Assembly: GCA_035606335.1 (NCBI GenBank)
Contig: DATNFP010000023.1
Coordinates: forward strand, 1 to 43,037
Direction: 5' to 3'
DNA length: 43,037 nt
Origin: DATNFP01 sp035606335
GTDB lineage: Bacteria > Bacteroidota > Bacteroidia > Chitinophagales > Chitinophagaceae
The position numbers and the translations under genes were made by a program. A model generated the notes under the pieces. It ran no database searches. It was not told the DNA's origin and saw nothing but the letters and a program-made list of their open reading frames with translations. The first letter of the stretch is position 1, and each line of letters begins with the position of its first letter. Shown piece by piece: positions 7,554 through 15,439 of the stretch.

Positions 7554-10500
7554 ATGAGAAAGTTTACTGTATTGACAGTATTTACCTGCCTGTCTTCTAT
7601 CACTTCAGTATTTGCTGTTCCCTCTACAGCTTATCATGTGGCTGATGCTGATATATATAAAGGTTATATAACTGAGAAAGTGTGGCTTAGCCAATATGCA
7701 ATTCCACAAATACAAATTAATGATATCACCTATAAGGCAGGTGTAACATTACCTGCCAACGCATTACCATCAGATCCTCATAAACTTCAGGTTGTTTTGG
7801 GCCTGGACCGTAAAAGGCCTTTTGCATTTGTTAGCATACCTGCCTATACTACAGATCCCGCATCAAAAGAGATCAGGCAGGTGTCGGGATTTACGCTAAC
7901 AATAGATGAACAAATTCTGGTCACCTCTATGTCTGAAAAAGCGGGCAGAAATACCGGAGTTACTAATTCAGTGCTTGCCAATGGTACATGGTATAAAATA
8001 GCTGTTTCAAGTACCGGCCTATATAAAATAGACTATAACTTCCTTAACAGTATGGGCATCGACCCTTCTTCCATTCATATTGCTAATTTCCGCGTTTTTG
8101 GAAATGGTGGTAATATGCTATCTGAAGACAATGCAGTGCCAAGAAAAAATGATCTTGCAGAAAATGCAATTTGGGCTTATGATGCCAATGGCAATGGTGT
8201 TTTTGACAAAGAAGATTATGTAGTGTTTTATGCAGTCGGCCCCTTAGAATGGGATAAGGATAGTCTCAATCAAAGCTTTACCCATCAGACAAATATTTAT
8301 GAAAACAATGCTTACTATTTTTTGACTTTCGATCAGGGTGCAGGGCTACGGGTGCAGGATCAGGGTAGTGTACCTGTTGGCAATGAAACAATTACTGATT
8401 TTAATGCCTACATGCTTCATGAGCAAGAGCTGGTTAATCTTGGCCCTTTTGGAAGAGAGTGGCTAGGCGAACAATTCAGTAATAATCCCGGGCAACAGCT
8501 TTCACAATCTTTCAATTTTAATCTCGGCCCAACTACTTCTGCAGTTGATTTCAAAATTGCAGTAGCCACTCAATCTTCAAGCGGGGGGGATGTATTTAAC
8601 TTCTCATTAAATGGGCAACCTGCTTTTGGAAGCTTAGCTTTTGGCATTTCCAATACTGGCAGCAGTGCTTCCATATATCTGGAGCAGTTGCAGGAATCAA
8701 AACTAAATGTAACGGGAAATGCCGCAATCAATATAAACTATCAACCTACGAATAGCACCGGCTACCTTGATTTTATCGAAGTAAATTATCGTCGCGCCTT
8801 AACCTTGACGGATAATCAAATGACATTCAGAGATTGGAACAGTGTCGGTATGGGGAAAATTGCAACTTATCAGATACAAAGTGCAGCTGGCGGCATTCAG
8901 GTTTGGGATGTAACTAATCCGCAAATTCCAGTAAAAATGAAAGGAACATTGAGCAGTAGCACCTATTCATTTACCCAGGATGCCCAGGAATTGCATGAAT
9001 TTGTAGCCATGAATAATACTAATCTATCCACTCCTACATACATTGAGCAGGTATCTAATCAAAATTTACACGGTCCAGGGCAGGTAGATTTCATCATAGT
9101 TGCTTATCCCGGTTTTTTGAATGCAGCCAACTCATTAGCAGATTATCATCGCCAGACAGATAATATGCGAGTAATTGTAGCTACTACAGCACAGGTTTAT
9201 AATGAGTTCTCTTCCGGCTCACAGGATATCAGCGCTATTCGTGACTTCGCCAAAATGTTTTATGACCGCGCAGGTACCGATACTTCGCAAATGCCTAAAT
9301 ATTTGCTATTATTCGGAGGAGCGTCATACGACTACAAAAACAGGATAACTAATAACACTGATTTTGTACCTACTTATGAGTCTCCCTTGTCAAATGATCC
9401 TATTAACAGCCTGGCGAGCGATGATTTTTTTGCCATTTTGGATGACAATGAGAATATTGAAAACCCATCCCTCATCAATGCAATGGATATAGGAGTGGGC
9501 AGGTTTCCGGTAGCTACTGATGAAGAAGCTATTAGTGTTGTTAATAAATTAGAAAATTATAAAAGTCCCTCATCTTTAGGTCCCTGGCGTTTATCTTCAA
9601 CGCTTGTCGCAGACAATGAAGATGATGCCGGAACCCATATGGCCGATGAAGAACTGGCAGGCAGCACCATCAATAGCTCAACCGATTTATATAATTACAC
9701 AAAAGTTTACGAAGACGCATTACCATTTGTTTCCACGCCGGGAGGTGAAAGATGCCCTCAGGCTAATCAGGATATAGATGGACAAGTATTTAAGGGAACA
9801 TTTTTACTAAATTATACCGGTCATGGCAACACCGAAGTCTGGTCTTCAGAACGCATTTTAACACAGGCAGATTATGATAACTGGAACAATATTAATGCAC
9901 TGCCTTTTGTAATAACCGCAACTTGTGATTTTGGCCAATTTGATAATCCGGCTTATGTTTCCGCAGGACAGGCTTTAGCGATCCGTAATAATGGAGGCGT
10001 TATAGCCGCCCTCACCACAACACAGGAATCATATGAAAGCGGGAATGTGGCAATTGACACTAAATATCTTAATGCACAATTTACCCCCACAAATAATGGA
10101 TGGAACACGTTCGGCGAAGCATTGCGCAAGGGTAAAAATGCCGTTATTTTTTCACCAGGAGGGGCAGATATATCTAATTTAAGAAAGTTCGTTCTGTTTG
10201 GTGACCCAGCACTAACACCCGATTTTCCGGCACATTCAATCAGTATAGATTCTGTAAAAGATGCAGCTACACTGCTACCCACAAGCACCGTAAGTGCATT
10301 AGGTTCTTATGTCATTTATGGGAGTGTGACAGATGGAAGTGGCACTTTGCTTAATAACTTTAATGGTCTGCTCTCTGTTACCATTTATGATAAACCGGTT
10401 ACGTTTGATGTTATTACTAAAGCAACTGGTCGTAATGCGCAATTTCAGGTACAGGATAATATTGTTTACAGGGGCAAGGTATCTGTAACAAACGGGCATT

Positions 10501-11309
10501 ATTCTTATACGTTTGTAGCGCCTAAAGACATTAACTATGAATTTGGAAAAGGCAAAATAAGCTCATATGCGCAAAGCGATGTAACTGACGCGGCAGGCTC
10601 CGATACTACACTTGCAGTCGGCGGGTTTTCAGACAATCCCGTGCTTAACAACACTCCGCCTATAGTAAAACCGTACATCGGTGACAGCTTGTTTATTAAT
10701 GGAGGCATCACAGGGCGCAATACATCTCTTTTTGTAGAGCTATTTTCTAAAACAGGTATTAATGTTACAGGCAACGGAGCTGGTCATGACCTTACAGCCG
10801 TGTTAGACGACAATACGCAACAACCGTACGTTCTAAATGATTATTACGAAACCTTACCTAATACATACCAACAGGGCTATGTAAACTTCCCTATTACCGG
10901 ATTGGCCGATGGCAGGCATTCCATTACAGTTAGGGCATGGGACGTAAATGACAATTTAGGAGAAGGCACTGTTGATTTTCAGGTTGTAGATGGTCAGGTA
11001 GTAGAGGTACAAAATCTCATGAATTACCCCAATCCGTTCAGAGATCTTACCCATTTTGTCTTTGAACATAATCATCCAAATGAACAATTAGATGCGCAGA
11101 TAAATATTTATAATATATCAGGTATACTGGTACGTACTTTAAATCAATCGTTTATGCCCACTGGCAGCCGTACTAATCAATTGGATTGGGACGGAACTGA
11201 CAATAGCGGCGCCAAATTGCCTTCTGGCGTATATGTGTATCGTCTGAATCTTTCGACACAAAATGGAATTCAATCCTCTGCATACCAAAAACTGGTCATC
11301 TCACGTTAA
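7554..11309 (+). CDS. porU: Type IX secretion system sortase PorU (C25 cysteine peptidase)
   Basis: PorU is the outer-membrane-associated cysteine protease that removes C-terminal signals from T9SS cargo and attaches the cargo to a surface lipid. The product is 1251 residues from the ATG at 7554. It has a signal peptide (MRKFTVLTVFTCLSS...FA), an N-terminal beta-rich region, and a gingipain-type C25 domain at about 520-890. The catalytic dyad is visible as YTGHGNT (His757) and TATCDFGQFD (Cys791). The last 95 residues (from YPNPFRD at about 1158 to YVYRLNLST...) form a T9SS C-terminal-domain-like beta sandwich, a known feature of PorU, which is itself exported. The open frame extends upstream to a TTG at 7518, but that codon is part of the promoter box. 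PorV lies just downstream and gldJ is divergent, a conserved arrangement. Confidence 0.95.
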   Translation: MRKFTVLTVFTCLSSITSVFAVPSTAYHVADADIYKGYITEKVWLSQYAIPQIQINDITYKAGVTLPANALPSDPHKLQVVLGLDRKRPFAFVSIPAYTTDPASKEIRQVSGFTLTIDEQILVTSMSEKAGRNTGVTNSVLANGTWYKIAVSSTGLYKIDYNFLNSMGIDPSSIHIANFRVFGNGGNMLSEDNAVPRKNDLAENAIWAYDANGNGVFDKEDYVVFYAVGPLEWDKDSLNQSFTHQTNIYENNAYYFLTFDQGAGLRVQDQGSVPVGNETITDFNAYMLHEQELVNLGPFGREWLGEQFSNNPGQQLSQSFNFNLGPTTSAVDFKIAVATQSSSGGDVFNFSLNGQPAFGSLAFGISNTGSSASIYLEQLQESKLNVTGNAAININYQPTNSTGYLDFIEVNYRRALTLTDNQMTFRDWNSVGMGKIATYQIQSAAGGIQVWDVTNPQIPVKMKGTLSSSTYSFTQDAQELHEFVAMNNTNLSTPTYIEQVSNQNLHGPGQVDFIIVAYPGFLNAANSLADYHRQTDNMRVIVATTAQVYNEFSSGSQDISAIRDFAKMFYDRAGTDTSQMPKYLLLFGGASYDYKNRITNNTDFVPTYESPLSNDPINSLASDDFFAILDDNENIENPSLINAMDIGVGRFPVATDEEAISVVNKLENYKSPSSLGPWRLSSTLVADNEDDAGTHMADEELAGSTINSSTDLYNYTKVYEDALPFVSTPGGERCPQANQDIDGQVFKGTFLLNYTGHGNTEVWSSERILTQADYDNWNNINALPFVITATCDFGQFDNPAYVSAGQALAIRNNGGVIAALTTTQESYESGNVAIDTKYLNAQFTPTNNGWNTFGEALRKGKNAVIFSPGGADISNLRKFVLFGDPALTPDFPAHSISIDSVKDAATLLPTSTVSALGSYVIYGSVTDGSGTLLNNFNGLLSVTIYDKPVTFDVITKATGRNAQFQVQDNIVYRGKVSVTNGHYSYTFVAPKDINYEFGKGKISSYAQSDVTDAAGSDTTLAVGGFSDNPVLNNTPPIVKPYIGDSLFINGGITGRNTSLFVELFSKTGINVTGNGAGHDLTAVLDDNTQQPYVLNDYYETLPNTYQQGYVNFPITGLADGRHSITVRAWDVNDNLGEGTVDFQVVDGQVVEVQNLMNYPNPFRDLTHFVFEHNHPNEQLDAQINIYNISGILVRTLNQSFMPTGSRTNQLDWDGTDNSGAKLPSGVYVYRLNLSTQNGIQSSAYQKLVISR

Positions 11310-11341
11310 TAGATACTGATTATGTTAAATTAGGTCTCTTA

Positions 11342-11371
11342 TTGTAGACTGCTTAAAATAAAATACCTTTG
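11342..11371 (+). promoter_or_regulatory. Predicted -33/-7 promoter of porV
   Basis: TTG at 11342-11344 and TACCTTTG at 11364-11371 are separated by exactly 19 bases, a textbook Bacteroidota promoter. Transcription would start near 11377, before the ATG at 11399. PorV can therefore be expressed independently of porU. Confidence 0.75.
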
Positions 11372-11398
11372 CAGAACTTAAAAACAAACAGTAAAAGA

Positions 11399-12610
11399 AT
11401 GCTCAAACGCATTGCCTTCATTGGCTTAAGTATTATTATCGGATTGTGCTCTAAACCCGCTATTGCGCAACAAAAAACAAGCTTGAATGGTGGTACTACC
11501 ACAGGATCAGTATTACCTGAAACAGGCGTTCCATTTTTAAGAATTTCTCCTGATGCACGTTCAGGCGGCATGGGCGATGTTGGAATAGGCCTTTCCCCGG
11601 ATGCTAACTCTCAATATTGGGATGTGGCAAAAATACCTTTCACAAATAAGATGTACGGTATTTCTGCTACATATACTCCCTGGCTAAAAGACCTGGTACC
11701 GGATATATTCCTTGCCTATATAGCCGGGTATTTTAAATTCGGTGCAGACAGTTCTCAAGCTATAAGTGCCTCAATGCGCTATTTCTCATTAGGTAATATT
11801 AATTATACAGATATTAATGCACAGCCTATAGGTACTGGTATGCCCCGTGAATTTTCATTTGATGCCGGTTACTCTATCCGCCTTTCTCCTTATTTATCTG
11901 CCGGTGCAAGCTTGCGCTACATACATTCAGATATTGCTTCAGGAGCCGGCGCACAACAAGGACTGGATTACAAACCCGCTAATGCTTTTGCTGCTGATCT
12001 TGGTATGTTTTACACTAAGACCCATGAAATTGATGAATTCCGCAGCTCTACTTTCAATATTGGGGCTATCCTGAGCAATGTTGGTTCTAAAGTATCTTAT
12101 AGCTCTCAGCGTAGCGATTGGATACCTGTTAATCTTGGTATCGGTGCCGCATATACTTATCAGTCAGACGCATACAACAAAATTACCTTTGCAGTTGATA
12201 TGAATAAATTGCTGGTTCCTACGCCACATACAGCCGACTCCTCCGGGAACGTAACTATTGAATCACCAGGAAATATTGCATTAGCTCCCGGCATTTTCCA
12301 GTCATTTGGCGATGCTCCCGGCGGCTTTAGCGGTGAAATGAGACAAATAGACATCTCTGCTGGCGTTGAATACTGGTACCAGAATCAATTTGCTCTCCGT
12401 GCAGGATATTTTTATGAAAATCCACAAAATGGTGACCGTAAATATTTTTCATGCGGTATAGGTGTTAAGTATAATATTTTTACTTTGAACGCATCTTACC
12501 TGGTGCCTTCAGGTTCGGGAATTGAGAGAAATCCACTTTCTAATACAGTTCGTTTTTCACTGATGTTTGAATTTGACAAAATTGAAAAACAAAACAGCAC
12601 AACGGAATAG
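11399..12610 (+). CDS. porV: Type IX secretion system outer-membrane protein PorV (LptO)
   Basis: PorV is a 14-strand FadL-like outer-membrane barrel that collects cargo from the SprA translocon and passes it to the PorU sortase. The product is 403 residues: a signal peptide ending A-I-A-Q (start of the mature chain at Gln), then PFLRISPDARSGGMGDVGIGLSPDANSQYWD, the family hallmark, then alternating barrel strands up to FSLMFEFDK. I use the ATG at 11399. The frame extends to a TTG at 11369, but that lies inside the TACCTTTG promoter box. It follows porU by 89 bases and ends before a bidirectional terminator. Confidence 0.95.
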   Translation: MLKRIAFIGLSIIIGLCSKPAIAQQKTSLNGGTTTGSVLPETGVPFLRISPDARSGGMGDVGIGLSPDANSQYWDVAKIPFTNKMYGISATYTPWLKDLVPDIFLAYIAGYFKFGADSSQAISASMRYFSLGNINYTDINAQPIGTGMPREFSFDAGYSIRLSPYLSAGASLRYIHSDIASGAGAQQGLDYKPANAFAADLGMFYTKTHEIDEFRSSTFNIGAILSNVGSKVSYSSQRSDWIPVNLGIGAAYTYQSDAYNKITFAVDMNKLLVPTPHTADSSGNVTIESPGNIALAPGIFQSFGDAPGGFSGEMRQIDISAGVEYWYQNQFALRAGYFYENPQNGDRKYFSCGIGVKYNIFTLNASYLVPSGSGIERNPLSNTVRFSLMFEFDKIEKQNSTTE

Positions 12611-12629
12611 TTCAACATAATTTGAAATA

Positions 12630-12660
12630 AAAAAGTCCTGCTAAAAGCAGGATTTTTTTA
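12630..12660. terminator. Bidirectional rho-independent terminator between porV and lysA
   Basis: A 6-base stem TCCTGC/GCAGGA with a 5-base loop has a run of T on its right (for porV) and a run of A on its left (T on the minus strand, for lysA). It lies between the two convergent stops and should serve both. Confidence 0.88.
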
Positions 12661-12682
12661 TTTCTTCTGCTTGAGAATATCT

Positions 12683-13897
12683 CTATAAAACTTCTATCTG
12701 ATTACGAAGCAGATCGTCAAAATCATCACGCTCACGAATTAGATATGGGTGATTTTCCATTAGCATCACTTCTGCCGGCTTCAGTCTGGAATTAAAATTG
12801 CTGCTCATTTCAAATCCATAAGCACCTGCGTTATGAAACATTAAATAGTCTCCTTCACGCACCTCGTTTAACACCCGATCCCAGGCAAAAGTATCGGTTT
12901 CGCAAATATTGCCGACAACTGTATATATCCGTTCTGGGCCATCTGGATTTGAGATATTGGTGATGCGATGGTAAGCATCGTAAAACATTGGTCTTATCAG
13001 GTGATTAAATCCTGAATTCACCCCTGCAAATACTGTTGCAGTAGTTTGCTTGATAACATTTGCTTTCACTACAAAATAGCCACACTCACTCACCAGATAT
13101 TTACCCGGTTCAAACCATATTTCAAGCGTGCGGTTGTATTCGGCTTCAAATTCTTTCACTGCAGCAGCAAGCTTTGAGCCTAACGCAAATACATCTGTCT
13201 CTGTATCGCTGTCTTTATATGGCACTTTAAAACCACTACCTAGGTCTATGAATTCTAATGAAGGAAAATGTCGCGCAATGTCAAACATCACATCGAGTGC
13301 CTGCATGAATACATTCACATCCTTTATCTCACTACCGGTATGCATGTGCAACCCCTGGACGTTGAGGTTTGTTGTTTTTACAATACGCTCAATATGGCGC
13401 ATCTGGTGGATGGAGATACCAAATTTGCTATCAATATGCCCTGTGGATATTTTGTAATTACCACCTGCTTCTATATGAGGATTAATACGAATACAAACAG
13501 GATAACCACTGCCAAAGCGGTTACCAAACTGCTCAAGGATAGATATGTTGTCTATATTCACATTTACACCAAGCGCCTGGGCCTGGAGTATCTCTTCAAA
13601 ATCCACACAGTTTGGAGTGAATAAAATATTCTTTGGTTCAAAGCCTGCCTTCAGTCCCAGCTTCACTTCGTTAATGCTTACACAATCCAGCGATGCGCCT
13701 AAGTTCTTCAGGTACTTCAAAATATTGATATTGGTAAGTGCCTTACAGGCGTAGAAAAACTTGGTAGGATGACTTTTGAAAGCCTCCTGCAGTTTATGAT
13801 ACTGCTGCGCTATTTTTTCCGCATGGTACACATATACGGGTGTACCGAATTCTTTAGCTATCGAAATTAGCTGTTGATTATTTACCGGCTCGTACAT
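12683..13897 (-). CDS. lysA: Diaminopimelate decarboxylase
   Basis: LysA is the PLP enzyme that decarboxylates meso-diaminopimelate to L-lysine, the last step of lysine synthesis. The 404-residue product has an alanine-racemase-like barrel and a C-terminal beta domain. The PLP lysine is in FFYACKALTN (Lys52). LHMHTGSEI, FIDLGSGFKVPY and EPGKYLV bind the cofactor phosphate and substrate, and GNICETDTFA supplies the active-site cysteine from the partner subunit. I start at the ATG at 13897. A longer frame reaches a GTG at 13927, but a promoter-like TATCTTCG (13905-13912, one mismatch to TAnnTTTG) lies between the two, favouring the shorter protein. Confidence 0.93.
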   Translation of the reverse strand: MYEPVNNQQLISIAKEFGTPVYVYHAEKIAQQYHKLQEAFKSHPTKFFYACKALTNINILKYLKNLGASLDCVSINEVKLGLKAGFEPKNILFTPNCVDFEEILQAQALGVNVNIDNISILEQFGNRFGSGYPVCIRINPHIEAGGNYKISTGHIDSKFGISIHQMRHIERIVKTTNLNVQGLHMHTGSEIKDVNVFMQALDVMFDIARHFPSLEFIDLGSGFKVPYKDSDTETDVFALGSKLAAAVKEFEAEYNRTLEIWFEPGKYLVSECGYFVVKANVIKQTTATVFAGVNSGFNHLIRPMFYDAYHRITNISNPDGPERIYTVVGNICETDTFAWDRVLNEVREGDYLMFHNAGAYGFEMSSNFNSRLKPAEVMLMENHPYLIRERDDFDDLLRNQIEVL

Positions 13898-13976
13898 AAG
13901 TGCGCGAAGATAAAAAAAGAGAGGCACTTATAAGGCGATTATTGATAATTCGTAATATGTGTGCCTTCTTTATGTA

Positions 13977-14108
13977 TTACGCTCCAAAGATTCCAAAGAA
14001 ACAGATGATAAAAATGAGAACTGCTACGAGCAAAGTTGAGAATATTATTTTATTGATTTTACTCCTCACTGCCCATTCCAGTATATCGTAATACAGTTGC
14101 TTAAGCAT
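13977..14108 (-). CDS. Possible 43-residue single-pass membrane protein
   Basis: I found this short frame by reading the lysA upstream gap on the minus strand. It starts at an ATG at 14108 and stops with TAA at 13977. The first 20 residues are polar and amphipathic (MLKQLYYDILEWAVRSKINK). They are followed by one strong membrane helix (IIFSTLLVAVLIFIICFFGI) and a short tail, F-G-A. That ordered make-up is unlike random translation of AT-rich DNA. It would end 79 bases before lysA on the same strand. No clear ribosome-binding site or promoter was found. It could be a non-coding accident; I cannot assign a function. Confidence 0.42.
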   Translation of the reverse strand: MLKQLYYDILEWAVRSKINKIIFSTLLVAVLIFIICFFGIFGA

Positions 14109-14245
14109 AAAAGGGTATTGTTCTATAAAATTAGTTAAAAAGGAAATTCAGTAAATGTAAAAAGTTTAAAATTTCACGTTATTTTCCGTCAGGGTATAAC
14201 TACATATTCTTTTTGTATGCTATAAGATGTCATGAGCGTACATAT

Positions 14246-14253
14246 TATATTTG
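14246..14253 (+). promoter_or_regulatory. Predicted -7 promoter box for the secreted protein at 14315
   Basis: TATATTTG is an exact TAnnTTTG match, giving a leader of about 55 bases. No TTG lies at the right -33 distance. AAAGG at about 14303-14307 could be the ribosome-binding site. The rest of the 13930-14314 gap holds only the small minus-strand frame noted separately. Confidence 0.45.
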
Positions 14254-14314
14254 GATAAAAGAAGACAATATGGATGTAGCAATTTTATTTACAAGCTCTA
14301 ATAAAGGTTAATTA

Positions 14315-15295
14315 ATGAGAAATTTATTTTTTATTCTATTACTAATATTGTCAATAAGCGCTCGTGCACAAGAAAGATGTGATTGTTTTGACAGACTTTA
14401 TAATTTAAGCACTAACTACTATTTTTCTAATAATTGGCCAATGGCCATAAGTGCGCTAAAAGATGCTATCTCATTTTTGGATTCCAATCGCGCAGGTGAT
14501 TATTATTTTGAGTTAGGTGATTACTATAGCCACACCACAGACACAGATTCTGCTGCATTATATTTTACTAAGGCGATAAAAAGAGGATATCCATTGACCT
14601 GGATAAAATCAGGCTATCCTACTATTTATAGCAAAATAGATTCAGCCAAAATTCAGAAATATATATTAGACCTTAAAGCAAAAATTGATTTTGATCTATA
14701 CGACAAGTTTGTTCAAATAAATGCTTTAGATCAGGCCGTAAGAGATGGAACTTTGTATCCAATAAATGATATTTTTCATGGTACCCCCGAACAAAAAGCA
14801 TTTATAGATACAATGTCTATAAGAGTAGACAGCAATACATTTGAATTCGTAAAGCAGGTACTGGAAAAATACAAGTATCCTATTGCATACAATTTGGGAT
14901 TTTACCCTTCAGGTTTCATGGGGCTATTATTACATATTACTGCTGTGGACAATGCACGAAGCAGAAATTTATTTGCCATTCTCGAAGAGCTAAACAGAAC
15001 TTGCAATTTTCCACAAAAATCAATTATCCTATTTTTAAAAGACCGGCAGAAGCTATACAACGAGCATAATAGCTGTTGTGGCTTGTTCGGAGGAATTAAC
15101 AGATATTCAGACATTGTAGACGTAAATAAAGCTGATAGCATTCGACTTTCATATAATCAATTGCGTTTAAAAGAAGAGACATCTCGCGATGATACGACAT
15201 CAATAAGAAATAGATCTGAATTACGTTCAAAAGGTTATAAACCCAAACCATATCCTAAAAAATATTTTTGTATTGAAAAATATCATTTTGACTAA
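14315..15295 (+). CDS. Secreted protein of unknown function with TPR-like repeats
   Basis: I do not recognise a named family. The 326-residue product has a clear Sec signal peptide (MRNLFFILLLILSISARA, cleavage before Gln19). The mature N-terminus has cysteines in ERCDCFDRLY. Residues about 25-95 look like two or three tetratricopeptide helices: YYFSNNWPMAISALKDAISF and then ELGDYYSHTTDTDSAALYF, with A-x-x-Y/F spacing. The rest is helical and ends in a basic tail (RSKGYKPKPYPKK), with more cysteines in HNSCCGLFG. It should be periplasmic or on the surface. The gene stands alone between lysA and acs, with its own promoter and a weak terminator. It may be lineage-specific. Confidence 0.75.
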   Translation: MRNLFFILLLILSISARAQERCDCFDRLYNLSTNYYFSNNWPMAISALKDAISFLDSNRAGDYYFELGDYYSHTTDTDSAALYFTKAIKRGYPLTWIKSGYPTIYSKIDSAKIQKYILDLKAKIDFDLYDKFVQINALDQAVRDGTLYPINDIFHGTPEQKAFIDTMSIRVDSNTFEFVKQVLEKYKYPIAYNLGFYPSGFMGLLLHITAVDNARSRNLFAILEELNRTCNFPQKSIILFLKDRQKLYNEHNSCCGLFGGINRYSDIVDVNKADSIRLSYNQLRLKEETSRDDTTSIRNRSELRSKGYKPKPYPKKYFCIEKYHFD

Positions 15296-15367
15296 TGCCA
15301 TGTGCTAAATCATTTTTGCTTTAGTTATCTTTTTAATTTTATTGTCTTACTGTTTCTAACACTCAGC

Positions 15368-15396
15368 AAGACCCGTCAAAGTCAGTCTTTTTTTTG
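15368..15396 (+). terminator. Weak rho-independent terminator
   Basis: AAGAC and GTCTT form a 5-base stem around a 12-base loop, followed by eight T residues. It is 72 bases after the stop of the secreted-protein gene and close to the convergent end of acs. The stem is short, so efficiency is uncertain. Confidence 0.4.
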
Positions 15397-15439
15397 TATT
15401 ATAATTACCACGTGCAAAAATTCATATAAAAATAAATTC

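Noticed and set aside
13900..14091. 63-codon plus-strand frame in the lysA upstream gap
   Set aside because: Residue make-up is random-looking, it overlaps the lysA promoter region, and the minus-strand frame at 13977-14108 is better ordered.
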